A stretch of DNA of 64,000 nucleotides from Oscillospiraceae bacterium (GCA_009782215.1 WRKO01000007.1:26880-90879), one strand, 5' to 3'. Positions 54,301-60,860 are shown, numbered from the stretch's first letter. The notes: generated by a model not told the origin, from the letters alone. Numbers and translations are program-made.

Positions 54301-55935
54301 CTGCCTCCCCCGGGCGAAGCCGCCGGCTATTACGAGGTGACGCTTACGGCGACCAACACCCACGGGACCGCATCATTGACGTTCACTCTGACGGTTGCCG
54401 AACCTGAAAACGGGCGTTTCTTCGTAAACTATAGCCCCAATACAACAGAAACCGTCGCCGGCACGGTTCCCACAGACGATACGCCCTACGGCTCCGGCGA
54501 ATTGGTGACCGTACTGTTCCCCAGCCCGGCGCTGACCCGGGAGGGCTACATCTTCACAGGCTGGGCGACCAGCCCGACGGGGGACGCCGTATATACCGCC
54601 TCGGGAACAAACTCCTTCAATATCAATAGAAACATCAGTCTCTACGCGGTTTGGATCCTCGATTCTGAGAGCGTGGTCACGGAGGAAGATTATTACATAC
54701 CGCCAATCGTCCCCGACCCCGAGTCCGGCACGATTAACGTGGGCGACGTGATTCTTGATGTGGATGTCAATGACGGCATAGGCTCCATCAGCCCGACGGA
54801 GGAAGATGTAAATACCATCATTGAAGAGATTTTCGGCAACACAGAAGAAGGCGAAATCCCCACCACCCCCGTAATCTTCGACCTGAGCGGCAAAGACGTC
54901 ACAGGCTTTGCTTTCAACCTCCATGCTGTGGAAAGATTTGCCGAAGCGGAGCTCACGGTGGTCATCATCCTCCCCAACGCGGAGATAACCCTAGACACGG
55001 AAGCTCTTGCCCTTCTAGCCGACACAGACCAACCGGGAACCACCCTTGTGACGGTGGCGGCGGTTCCTGTGGAAGAGACTGAGCTGACCAAGATGCAGAC
55101 GGCTCAAGTGGACGGCTACGAAGTCATCGTCCTTGACCTCAACGTCTATGTGGGCGACGACAAAGTCAACACCCCAATGAGCGTCACCCTCACCTACGAC
55201 CTCAAAGAAGGAGAAGACCCGAGAGCTGTGAGGGCGTGGCATTTGGATGAAAGAGGACGGAAGACCCGGTTGGCCGGCGTCTACGACCCGGAGACCGGCC
55301 AGATCACTTTCTTTACGGCTCACCAGTCCATCTTCGCCATCGGCTACGACGAAGACGTCGCGAAGTGGATTAACGTGTTCAGCGATTTGAATGAAGCCGA
55401 CTGGTACTACGACGCGGTGGCCTATGTCAACGAACGCTACGATATGTTCGCCGGGATTGGCGGCGGCAGACTGGGCGGGGATATCGAGATGACGAGGGCG
55501 ATGTTTGTCACCATCCTTTGGAAGCTGGAAGGGATGCCTATTGTCACAGGAGAGCAGGTGTTTACCGACGCGGCCCCGGGAGCATGGTACTATGACGCTG
55601 TGCAGTGGGCTTACGCAAACGGTGTGACCGCCGGAACCGGCGACGGCAAATTTACGCCTGAACGGAATATGACCCGTCAGGAGCTGGCGACCCTCCTGCA
55701 CAACTACGCGGTCAACTTCAAAGGCTGCGACATTCCCGAGAATCGGGAGCCGGTAGACTTCAGCGACCCCAATTACATAGACGTCTGGGCGGAGAACGCG
55801 ATTCAACTGCTCCGTGACGCCGGCGTCTTCGATGAAGACCAAGACGACGCCTTTAACCCGCACGATGAAGTAACCCGCGCCGACGCCGCGCAGATATTCA
55901 AAAATTTCCTGAGATTTGTGGTGGGGAAAGAGTAA
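45334..55935 (+). CDS. Giant SLH-anchored glycoside hydrolase with seven repeated beta-sandwich modules
   Basis: The 3533-residue protein has a signal peptide (cleavage near ALA37, LPAARA). Residues about 40-1765 hold seven related beta-sandwich modules (about 40-248, 324-500, 654-848, 992-1130, 1155-1333, 1411-1562, 1574-1765), six of them ending in a strand of the form (pvw)IhsVtiek, separated by six FIVAR-like three-helix segments. A beta domain follows, then a TIM barrel (about 1885-2270) of clan A, GH39-like, with acid/base Glu2074 in WNEPN and nucleophile Glu2196 in WITELG. Next are a beta-domain, a CBM9-like domain (about 2600-2830), two InlB/Flg_new repeats (about 2844-2925 and 3028-3108) with an Ig-like domain between, and three SLH domains (about 3346-3533). 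It should be cell-wall anchored and degrade a large glycan. AAGGAGG precedes the ATG. Confidence 0.88.
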   Translation: MKKISIRAALRRTFANTLALTILLSLALTTRLPAARANDAWADKVSLTFVDPNTDPTADIRRPDDSNRFGVTDNTWQDGGVSFDGIRVALQMWHADNSTAQAVVFEDKGPSQDERHAFLAGKIESSRDGNTGYTIMNMVLASEFKAGLTGDEDFKVTVTYFDERDGRSLPDGTPDAGTGFHILIQEDQWRTAAPGKIIPGNSGEWKAQEFTFQGFGGTTFGGHDIALIAEEPVWIHSIVVEKVIEPDTRTEKEKLQELFDEWETIWLAGNAGDTYTDATWAAFDTAMGDVDTLLTGTAQDDSVYGAALVTHQAAITGLKKNKPTEWQHTVSVTFEESSFIINTSGQPIRAEDTDHDAYDGLLFRENIDDNRWGQFNQNSGQWAYKSRSGETGAASEMFFISDEDFREGGLIDDFKISIEYFDGEPMAAGGMYIEYWDSAVSGPGSSVGNLIALGNTNAWKTADIIAENLELGRWGSADFTVRTNDDVFIRSVTISRDTTLPGGNPWDALEDLYNSLEGTPKGDYEDDSWGRFTTALSVADGLISGQSDDSTAILNARTELQNAYNALEIWYGIRLKTLFDANKGKWESGNGDERYTGASWTGFDTEMGKTEALLNTLGSPYHNHAAGTKTQMDDLQSAVDGLRLTSGVNPGSGGDWANRVDVTFSETALNRITSANEADYDGIDFDPQTWSASNSMEEAVEYEGKWAYQAGLTEHWNSGTFDILWLGLDSEFRAGWELHPVKVTVNYFDTPSADTPGHYNDHAFAVSYKADDGGPSSPGTGNIIGGQPGSVQLQGTNTWETFSVVIPAGEMFSSNSGSGHMMGFWGITIHAAQPVWIHSVTIEKEIGAAAKLQALVDLYNDLLPNQGDYSDASWGAFDTAMTEATGLLSGGGSPADDEFAIARDKLALAHKGLTLGPRAALDALVNANLSIWDNGSGNDGDTFESGWDAFDAAMTEAIALLAKTGPVATEPELETMFTTLNDAIKGLVRTTVSEVSVTFAETGQVNDGLAITRPEAALQYAEHEGYWSLVADMTETGGQNTPCTKMVLTGEMEAGASAWLIVEYWVVEDAPQNQFWHAHHGNWTSAAVGAAGQWNTLIMRLNDYAPPGNIVFEAHGAQMYIRKITLTLTEPDVVPPPGGYTGGDGEPVPIPVPEQGQWGDVIYVNFNEATGTGEVGAGSPGYQGLRVRPNHWAPGGSIGAYSMIDGRRAYRHGTSDTVDGGQGVSIFGMWFGSDFTAGLQDSDDIHVTVVYYNEADDGLDSNAFKPEYALDNKPPPAREDFWPGDDHPRSDGWEAVEWTIQWGDIKSGHWDGMIMSVSALKPVWINMIVIEKGSSRADTKTRLQRLYDQWSAVSQGNITDISWGHLQYALTAAHMVLNTSPDPDPEHTSYAEALAALRDVIANLERNPRKTGYLRYDNVSGAAVPDKNGVDLDFGGSLSPNSSLGIAHSKGAVGTPSVSGGSWGNPHIGVILDADYDTGVPADYLVTIEYYADTAMSGAIGFHYAAGGYSSYTAAKAGVWDTAYIVAENLRPDGTLAFYVELKTAPIYIHAVTVTLFDPGESDDPDDFGTPGPDSDWSEEVSLWWESDGLHKDGLAYGDQFNLVKYELAERDGRWGAKTIPVSFGTGTAGDTGYGMADPAESYIMFFNLPDEFKSGYMPPEIEVMIEYWNHPLTARNPVGGQNFGPYDRQFGFFLQYLKDGNLSGMADQAPFGTSIVATGTEEWMTETLRLANPAFERGFWSYDLSLNVQEGMIIRSVTVRKPQEIAINTDGGDFPHMYYAGESIELPVSVTNTKSSAQDAVVTVRLYDYNDIFIAEISDSKQGVLPGETVVLTPTFAPGSVPKGSYHAEFTSGDGVADYATVKDFFTVVEELDDLVAAGIIGIDSFGVASHFLWHGDEPVRGEGNHAGESPLEFEERRYRDYDQPILTAIKVMKAAGITTVRDEYTWFEVEQSNMNQEYRFTKSRWISLMVQNGITPIIVLNYGHDYWGWDPDNGTEYSGKTGTMFEQFPKAGYPLPNNPYLAGQPQALKDNPRDYIQACGDYAYALLRHFNDPTQPYYAETSQLTRFEIWNEPNLHSTADIFFPVLKELYERANQAFADAYADGDRPTNDRPYIIGAAVCMYAEPWIDRLFRGLDGWKYMDAFSYHYPDHPQRGKHLIQATEIQDLVAQVSASKSDDRGSYGPQGKRMPIWITELGDSNYRIPELTTAAWYAQYYLEHRAYWDSADTLNEALYLYVLQNYTMMNAVQHQVQDHGITYLEGPFAPKPAVSALNAAAWLTRGAEQGKRYDGLSFPLRAELQSNAPAAGVRAYTFYGTADSAMNAGDQIIALYAFDGVVPVSIDLSLVANNVGTNFILYDGYGNAVSAALTGGKLALTLTELPTYIVVPAAYVDKSKDVILGSALYATDSGVPTVETGGILTFNINRFAEAQNVSGIYSINLPRGWTLVDSGNNPISQVSFGTGSTDQIHVRAPDISGMGKFFISIEDGSGKVYANLSLEATVLETLLVETYPVMRDGGIWEVEVKITNNTGNLLPGGNITVNMPSAAGTKPYADVPARSSVTVSFPYPELNPDSPMPFRATLSGGAEGSIDRTLSALGVLYADGLNFNKDNPDWAGIPWAEAIPFYPDYENYGNVRSGNLPPRTWYGTDDLDFTGRTLYDEEYLYIQIDVTDDRHVLFGDINNSWQNDSLQISIDPMRGPGTARDVAGQHAAGGYRGEISIIAAIFQSGHYGMAINYNTVPGLTARNLRDSRINVTRSEVSKKTSYSMAFAWADILMAEQLAAGFNPANIHLGFAATVNDSDRGTDRGWMNYMDGIAFGKDARLFGDLTLAPSNIAFALPAPTYTVLYNRNGGDTSSSVPTDGGRYEEGETVNVLFSPAPSRTGGFAFAGWATAPSGTAVYTSGGTENFVMGDENVTLYAVWLPTGDAPAIFGPDSMLLTTGYTATSTEVYDIMGTPAPGVSITASHPDNGGLITWNAAAKTLDIAAGLLPPPGEAAGYYEVTLTATNTHGTASLTFTLTVAEPENGRFFVNYSPNTTETVAGTVPTDDTPYGSGELVTVLFPSPALTREGYIFTGWATSPTGDAVYTASGTNSFNINRNISLYAVWILDSESVVTEEDYYIPPIVPDPESGTINVGDVILDVDVNDGIGSISPTEEDVNTIIEEIFGNTEEGEIPTTPVIFDLSGKDVTGFAFNLHAVERFAEAELTVVIILPNAEITLDTEALALLADTDQPGTTLVTVAAVPVEETELTKMQTAQVDGYEVIVLDLNVYVGDDKVNTPMSVTLTYDLKEGEDPRAVRAWHLDERGRKTRLAGVYDPETGQITFFTAHQSIFAIGYDEDVAKWINVFSDLNEADWYYDAVAYVNERYDMFAGIGGGRLGGDIEMTRAMFVTILWKLEGMPIVTGEQVFTDAAPGAWYYDAVQWAYANGVTAGTGDGKFTPERNMTRQELATLLHNYAVNFKGCDIPENREPVDFSDPNYIDVWAENAIQLLRDAGVFDEDQDDAFNPHDEVTRADAAQIFKNFLRFVVGKE

Positions 55936-55953
55936 CGCACGAAGAGAGAAAGA

Positions 55954-55978
55954 GAAGGGGCGATTTGTTCGCCCCTTC
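55954..55978 (+). terminator. Hairpin after the giant protein gene
   Basis: GAAGGGGCGA and TCGCCCCTTC form a perfect 10-base stem around a five-base loop, 18 bases after the stop codon. There is no T run, so it may be a partial terminator or a stabilising stem before the URO-D gene. Confidence 0.55.
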
Positions 55979-56002
55979 CGCTTAAAGAGGGAGAGTTTGT
56001 CT

Positions 56003-57070
56003 ATGAAAAAAGCAGAAATGACACATAGAGAGCGGATTTTAGCCGCAATCAAACATCAGCCTACTGACCGGCTGCCGCTGGACTATTGGGGCGTGGCCGA
56101 ATTCACCGATAAGCTGAAGAAGCATTTTGGCGCAAGCGACATGACGGGCGTCGCAAAAGCGCTCGATTTAGACTGTATTATGGGGGTAACCGTACCCATG
56201 ATTCAGCCGGGGCGTAAAAGCGATTGGGGGGTTGAGTACATAAAAGTTCCCCTGCCGGACGGTTCCGGGTTTTATGATGAGCCGGCGTTTCATCCCATAG
56301 GCGGCTATGATACCATAGATGAGATTGAAGAACATTACGAGTGGCCGACCACCGATATGTTTGATTACTCGAAAATCAAGGAGCAATGCGATACTCATCG
56401 CCGTAATGGATACGCGATTGACGGGGGCTATATATCCCTCACCTACTTCTATGAAATCATACGGGGTACGGAGCAAATGTTTCTCGACTTTGCGGGCGAC
56501 CCGGAACTGGCGGAGTATGTGCTGTTCAAAATCAACGAGTTCGCTTCCGACCATACCCGAAAGATTTTAGAGGCAGGCGACGGCCTAATTGACATCACAC
56601 AGGTGACAGATGACTTTGGCAGTCAGACGGGGCTTTTGATGAGCGCCACGATGATTGAACGGTATTTTGGAGCGTATTATCAAAAAAATATCGCCTTAGC
56701 CAAAGAGTTCAATGCCCATGTATTCCATCACGACGACGGCGCCATAACCGAGCTTGTGCCGTGGATTGCGGGAAAAGGCTGCGAAGTTCTAAATCCCCTG
56801 CAATGGCATCTTCCCGGTTGGGACTTGAAAACGCTGAAAGCGGACTTCGGGGACAAGCTGTGTTTCCACGGAGGAATTGATAATCAGCTTGTACTGCCGT
56901 TCCAAGGGGCGGCGGAGGTTGAGGCGGAGGTGCGAACCTGTATTGATACGCTGTATTCCGATAAAACCGGGTACATATTAGCGCCATGCCACTGCATACA
57001 GGCAATTACGCCGATTGAAAATGTGCTGACGATGTATGAATATGCGAAGACATATGGAGCGGTAAGATGA
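56003..57070 (+). CDS. Uroporphyrinogen decarboxylase (URO-D) family protein
   Basis: The 355-residue protein has the URO-D/MtaA-type TIM barrel: MTHRERILAAIKHQPTDRLP at the start, DLDCIMGV, GLIDITQVTDDFGSQTG, and a C-terminal HGGIDNQLVLPF then GYILAPCHCIQAITPIENVL. True HemE has a conserved PFTL-type start and different ends, so this looks like the methyltransferase-like side branch, whose members use corrinoid or thiol methyl carriers. In Clostridia such genes are often found in sugar loci; why is not established. The ATG at 56003 follows GAGGGAGAG; a longer frame reaches back into the giant protein gene and is unlikely to be used. Confidence 0.8.
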   Translation: MKKAEMTHRERILAAIKHQPTDRLPLDYWGVAEFTDKLKKHFGASDMTGVAKALDLDCIMGVTVPMIQPGRKSDWGVEYIKVPLPDGSGFYDEPAFHPIGGYDTIDEIEEHYEWPTTDMFDYSKIKEQCDTHRRNGYAIDGGYISLTYFYEIIRGTEQMFLDFAGDPELAEYVLFKINEFASDHTRKILEAGDGLIDITQVTDDFGSQTGLLMSATMIERYFGAYYQKNIALAKEFNAHVFHHDDGAITELVPWIAGKGCEVLNPLQWHLPGWDLKTLKADFGDKLCFHGGIDNQLVLPFQGAAEVEAEVRTCIDTLYSDKTGYILAPCHCIQAITPIENVLTMYEYAKTYGAVR

Positions 57071-57279
57071 GCAAGCATACTGCGGCACTGTCTATTAAGG
57101 CTACAATAGGGCAAATATGCCTCTAACCGCCCGTTTAAGGAGACAATATTCGGCACAGGGATTATTATATATATGAGATGGTCTGCAAAATGATTGTTTC
57201 TTTTGGCTCAAATCCGGTCTTGTCGATAAGCCTGCGGGTAACCGTCGCATACGAACCACCCCAGCAGGTCTAATAGAAA
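57071..57279. other. Intergenic stretch, possible gene remnant on the minus strand
   Basis: No intact gene is seen. On the minus strand the stretch 57262-57169 reads in one frame as TCWGGSYATVTRRLIDKTGF then EPKETIILQTISYI, with a stop at the end but no start or ribosome site. It may be a leftover 3' end of a gene. Confidence 0.3.
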
Positions 57280-57322
57280 CGGAGTGTTCCTACAACACTT
57301 CAAATGCTATAAGAACACTCCG
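57280..57322 (-). terminator. tRNA-trailing hairpin (43-nt), copy 2
   Basis: The element is identical to the one at 22128-22170 at 42 of 43 bases, and also begins two bases after the encoded CCA of the tRNA. It should end the sepF-divIVA-tRNA-Gly transcript. Confidence 0.75.
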
Positions 57323-57324
57323 TA

Positions 57325-57398
57325 TGGAGCGGGCGAAGGGAATCGAACCCTCGCTGCCAGCTTGGGAAGCTGGCGCACTGCCATTATGCAACGCCCGC
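57325..57398 (-). tRNA. tRNA-Gly (anticodon CCC)
   Basis: Acceptor GCGGGCG pairs with CGCCCGC, the anticodon stem CCAGC/GCTGG encloses TTCCCAA with anticodon CCC, and the T loop is TTCGATT. Discriminator T and CCA are encoded. The 5' end lies one base after the divIVA stop codon on the same strand. Confidence 0.96.
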
Positions 57399-57399
57399 A

Positions 57400-58242
57400 T
57401 TATTTTTTCTTGACAATCTCCACACCCGAGCCGAACTGCTCTTCTAAATCGGGAAAACCGTCCTGACGGGGACGCGGCACTTCCGTATCCTTCTCTGGGT
57501 CCCAAAGGAGCTTGATTACATCGTCGTCAAGCGCGTTTCCGTCGGGGCCGTAAAAGCCGCCTTCGCGGGTATTGATGATGTTGACGCCGATTGCGGCGGC
57601 GGGTTCAACAGCTTCCGGCGCCTCCGGCGGGGCAAACTCCGGCTGCCCGGACAGGGAGCTGTCTTTTTCGCGGGGTTCGGCGGCATGGTCGTCATAATCG
57701 CCTTCGATTTGCGCCATCACCGACTGCTCAATTTCAAACACGGCTTGGCTGGCGGCGTCTTCAAGCGTCTGCCGCGCGGTTTGCGGGGGTATGTCGATGG
57801 TAGGGATGACCGAGAGCTGCTCAATCTGCCGCTGGTAAATTTCGCGCAGGCTGTTGACAAAGGTAACGGTCTGCTGACGCGCCGTGTTGAGGCGGAATTC
57901 CTCCGTCTCAAGGCGGCGGTTTAATTCTTCCACTTGCGCGTCCGCTTGGCTTTGCGCGTCCGCGAGCAGTTTGCCCGCGTCCCGCTTGGCCTGAGTCATC
58001 ATTTCATCGGCGTTTTTCTGCGCTTCGCGCCACGTTTTACGCATCGACTCGTCGACACTGCGATACTCCTCCAGTTTGTCGACAAGGACACGGATTTTGT
58101 TTTTAAGCAGCGCGTTTTCTTTGAACAGAGACGCGTAATCCTCGGTTAGAACCTCCAAAAAATCGTCTACGGCGGTCATGTCGTAACCACCCATAAACGA
58201 TTTGCCGAATTTCTTGTCGGCAACTTCCTGCGGCGTCAGCAA
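57400..58242 (-). CDS. divIVA: DivIVA-family cell division/polarity protein
   Basis: The 280-residue protein begins with the DivIVA membrane-targeting domain (MLTPQEVADKKFGKSFMGGY then VDDFLEVLTEDY) and continues into a long coiled coil (residues about 30-150) and an acidic, proline-rich tail. DivIVA recognises curved membrane at septa and poles and recruits division or cell-wall proteins. It lies 39 bases after sepF and is followed after one base by tRNA-Gly. Confidence 0.92.
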   Translation of the reverse strand: MLTPQEVADKKFGKSFMGGYDMTAVDDFLEVLTEDYASLFKENALLKNKIRVLVDKLEEYRSVDESMRKTWREAQKNADEMMTQAKRDAGKLLADAQSQADAQVEELNRRLETEEFRLNTARQQTVTFVNSLREIYQRQIEQLSVIPTIDIPPQTARQTLEDAASQAVFEIEQSVMAQIEGDYDDHAAEPREKDSSLSGQPEFAPPEAPEAVEPAAAIGVNIINTREGGFYGPDGNALDDDVIKLLWDPEKDTEVPRPRQDGFPDLEEQFGSGVEIVKKK

Positions 58243-58281
58243 AAAAGCACCCCCCGGAGTGGTGATAAAGATATGCGCGGA

Positions 58282-58719
58282 CTAGATGTACAGCCCGTTG
58301 TTTTCCAACTCCCCAATGAGGTCGCCGCCCATGATGTCGATGCTGGCGGGGGTGAGGAGGTAGGTGTCGCGGGCGATGGGTTTGATTTTGCCGTGGTGGG
58401 CGTAGACCACCCCGGAAAGAAAGTCCACCAGACGACGTTTGGCCTCTTTGTTGGCTTTTTCCAAGTTCAAGACCACCGAACGGCGCTCAAGCAGATGGTC
58501 GGCGATGTCGGAAGCGCCGTCAAAATGCTCGGGCTGAACGACCACGACCTGAAGCTGTGTCGTGGTGTGGATGGAAACAACCTTGTCGCCCTTCGATACA
58601 TCCACCGCGGGGCGGGGCTTGGTTTCCCTGCTTGTGAAGTTGGAAAAATCCTCGAACGCGTCCGTCTGCTCGTCTGGGTAGGGTTTCGTCAGGCGCTTGA
58701 ATTCCTCTAAAATGCCCAT
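58282..58719 (-). CDS. sepF: Cell division protein SepF
   Basis: The 145-residue protein has the N-terminal amphipathic membrane-binding segment (MGILEEFKRLTKPY) and the C-terminal SepF domain with VVVVQPEHFDGASDIADHLL and VVLNLEKANKEAKRRLVDFL. SepF tethers FtsZ to the membrane in Firmicutes. AGGAGGTAC precedes the ATG. Confidence 0.95.
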   Translation of the reverse strand: MGILEEFKRLTKPYPDEQTDAFEDFSNFTSRETKPRPAVDVSKGDKVVSIHTTTQLQVVVVQPEHFDGASDIADHLLERRSVVLNLEKANKEAKRRLVDFLSGVVYAHHGKIKPIARDTYLLTPASIDIMGGDLIGELENNGLYI

Positions 58720-58772
58720 TATGTACCTCCTATGCTTTCTTCGCTAAACGCGGAGCCGCGTATATATCTACT

Positions 58773-58801
58773 ATTATCCATCATTATCGGTATTATGTCA
58801 A
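58773..58801 (-). promoter_or_regulatory. Sigma-A promoter for sepF-divIVA-tRNA-Gly
   Basis: On the minus strand TTGACA (58796-58801) and GATAAT (58773-58778) are spaced by 17 bases, with about 50 bases to sepF. Confidence 0.75.
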
Positions 58802-58864
58802 CAGCTTTTTTTGAAAAATTAAAAGAAATTTTCGGCCCCCGCAAAATCCCGGCAGCGGTAACGC

Positions 58865-59578
58865 TTACGGATTCACGTCGTTTCCAGTGTGTTCCTTATC
58901 CCACGGTTTAGATTCAGCCGTCAGTCCAAAATGCTGTGCAAGGATTTCGAGTGTTTCTAATTTTGTGTCGGTTGTCGCGTCTTTTCGCACAACCGTAAAA
59001 AAACCGCTGTCCGTCCATTTGTCATAATGCTCTTGGCTGTTAATCAATGCGATGGCTTCATTAAAATTTTTCAGTGTCCTTTCAGGATTGGCGGTTTTCA
59101 TTATTTGCTCGTATAAGAATACTTTGTCAGAATCATCTCGATTGAAGAAATTTTCAACAGACATAGACGCGGGACATAACATGACCGCAACTTGATTGTA
59201 ATCTGCAATTTTCTTCAATATATCGGGCGGAATGTTCGTATCCACAATAACCCGTTGGAATTTTGATATGTGAAGCAGATATGTTATCTCAAACTCCGCC
59301 AGCTCCCTTGAACCTGAATATATCCAATTCTCATAAACCTCCGGCGGTCTGTTAAGAAATTCGCTCCAGTTCTTCATCGTTTGAAAATAGCATATATTGG
59401 GGTATTTATCCGGCGTCACGATCCCGTCGGGGATGCAGTTATAATTCTCGCCGCAATGAATCAGATTGTATTTCTCCGCAAGCATTTTTGCCATTGTTGA
59501 TTTTCCGGCATATGCCGTGCCGGTTATAAACATAACATTTTTCAGATAATGCTTTATAAGGGAATTATTGATTTCCAT
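58865..59578 (-). CDS. AT-rich P-loop NTPase/kinase of unknown substrate
   Basis: The 237-residue protein has a Walker A loop (ITGTAYAGKSTMAKMLA, about residues 18-34) and a pattern of nucleoside or shikimate kinase-like folds (QRVIVDTNIPPDILKKI later as a possible Walker B-like strand). No substrate-specific motif is recognised. AAGAGGG precedes the ATG. Its base composition is AT-richer than its neighbours, and it stands between the HlyD-like gene and sepF, genes that are often adjacent in Clostridia, so it may be a later insertion. Confidence 0.7.
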   Translation of the reverse strand: MEINNSLIKHYLKNVMFITGTAYAGKSTMAKMLAEKYNLIHCGENYNCIPDGIVTPDKYPNICYFQTMKNWSEFLNRPPEVYENWIYSGSRELAEFEITYLLHISKFQRVIVDTNIPPDILKKIADYNQVAVMLCPASMSVENFFNRDDSDKVFLYEQIMKTANPERTLKNFNEAIALINSQEHYDKWTDSGFFTVVRKDATTDTKLETLEILAQHFGLTAESKPWDKEHTGNDVNP

Positions 59579-59639
59579 TATATCCCTCTTTTCTCGTTTG
59601 ACAAATACTGTCGCGCAAAAAACTTAACCACGCAAGATT

Positions 59640-60860
59640 TTACCGTATCACCCTGCTTTCATACAAGTCCTTGCCTGCGACGATGATTTCGTCCCCGGGC
59701 AGCAGCGTGCCGCGCACATCGGGGTGGTATTCCGCAAGGTAATAGTTTTCCCGCTCCAGCGCGCTGTAGAGCGTCACATCCTTGCGGACAACGCGGCCCA
59801 AGAGGAGGCAGTAAACATAATAACCGCCTGTTTCCTCATCCATCCGCAGACCTTCCCACGGGATGCGCACCCCTTCATACTCGTTGTATATCAGCTCTCC
59901 CTGCAAGCGGCGCTCGGAGATGAAGCGGTTTATGTAGCGGTCGCTTGAGAAAACGACGACGCACTCCCCGTCTTGCGACGCCGACACGCGCTCCACATTC
60001 AAAACGGCCGTAAACCCGTTGGTAAAACGGATTCTCGCGGTTCTCCCCAGTGTCTGCGCCTGATAGGCGGGCATCAGGGAGACATAGCGCCATGTCCATC
60101 CCCGCACAAGACGCCCTTTGCCATCCTCCGCGGGGAGAGAACGCAGGGCGTTGTTCATAAGATACCCCGACACGGTGAGATTGCGGAGGGCTTCGGGCGT
60201 CCATACGGCCTCAAGACCGTCGGTCAGGGATGAAAAAAGACCGGGGCGGTCGGCGCGCAGGGCGTCAGACGCGACGAGGACGGAGGCTTCGAGGGCGGCA
60301 ATTTCCTCCTCAAGCTGCGCTATGCGCGGCAAAAGGATAGCGGCGCCCTCGTGAGAGAAATTCTGATGAAACAGCAGCGCCTTGATATCCGAGCTTTGCC
60401 GCGGCAGCGACGCCAGCCGTCCTGCCGAGACAGAATCCAGCAGCGACGCCGCGCGCAAGCGGATTTCCGCGTCCAGCGACGCCGTATCGGTAACAATCCC
60501 GCTGCGGCCCGCGATGTATTGCAGCAAGTCGCGCCGCGCCGTTTTTTCCGCCAAAAGAAAGCTGGCTTGCCGTGTTCCCTCGCTGTAGAATGAGACGGCA
60601 ATGGTTTGCCCGGCGGAGACGCGCTCCCCTTCCCCGGCGGTAAACTCAATCAAACCAGACGGCAGGGAAAACACATTTTCATCGCGAACCACCACCCCGG
60701 AAAGGGGAAGCGTTTCTGCCGTCGTCATCAATGTCGCCGTGACGGTTCGCACTGGGTCGTCAAAGGCGGAGAAGATGTGGACGCCCATATACGCGGTCAC
60801 AAAAAGGCAGATGGTCAGCGCGACGATGCGCGTAATCCAAAATCCTTGATTTTTCTTCAT
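59640..60860 (-). CDS. HlyD-family membrane-fusion (efflux adaptor) protein
   Basis: The 406-residue protein has one N-terminal membrane helix (about residues 8-30), a lipoyl/barrel-sandwich half (LPSGLIEFTAGEGERVSAGQ), a helical hairpin (about 100-210), and a returning beta domain (GRTARIRFTNGFTAVLNVER). This is the layout of HlyD-like periplasmic adaptors, which in Firmicutes are common near sepF and miaA and have no clear substrate. It starts at 60860, overlapping the miaA stop by four bases, with GGAGGGGAG upstream. A longer frame to 60950 only reads through miaA. Confidence 0.85.
   Translation of the reverse strand: MKKNQGFWITRIVALTICLFVTAYMGVHIFSAFDDPVRTVTATLMTTAETLPLSGVVVRDENVFSLPSGLIEFTAGEGERVSAGQTIAVSFYSEGTRQASFLLAEKTARRDLLQYIAGRSGIVTDTASLDAEIRLRAASLLDSVSAGRLASLPRQSSDIKALLFHQNFSHEGAAILLPRIAQLEEEIAALEASVLVASDALRADRPGLFSSLTDGLEAVWTPEALRNLTVSGYLMNNALRSLPAEDGKGRLVRGWTWRYVSLMPAYQAQTLGRTARIRFTNGFTAVLNVERVSASQDGECVVVFSSDRYINRFISERRLQGELIYNEYEGVRIPWEGLRMDEETGGYYVYCLLLGRVVRKDVTLYSALERENYYLAEYHPDVRGTLLPGDEIIVAGKDLYESRVIR

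Noticed and set aside
46500..55100. Several long antisense reading frames inside the giant protein gene
   Set aside because: GC-rich codon usage on the plus strand creates long antisense frames. None has a ribosome site or a known motif.
45334..55935. CRISPR-like or tandem DNA repeats in the giant gene
   Set aside because: The repeats exist at protein level only. The modules are too diverged for DNA-level repetition and no spacer pattern is seen.
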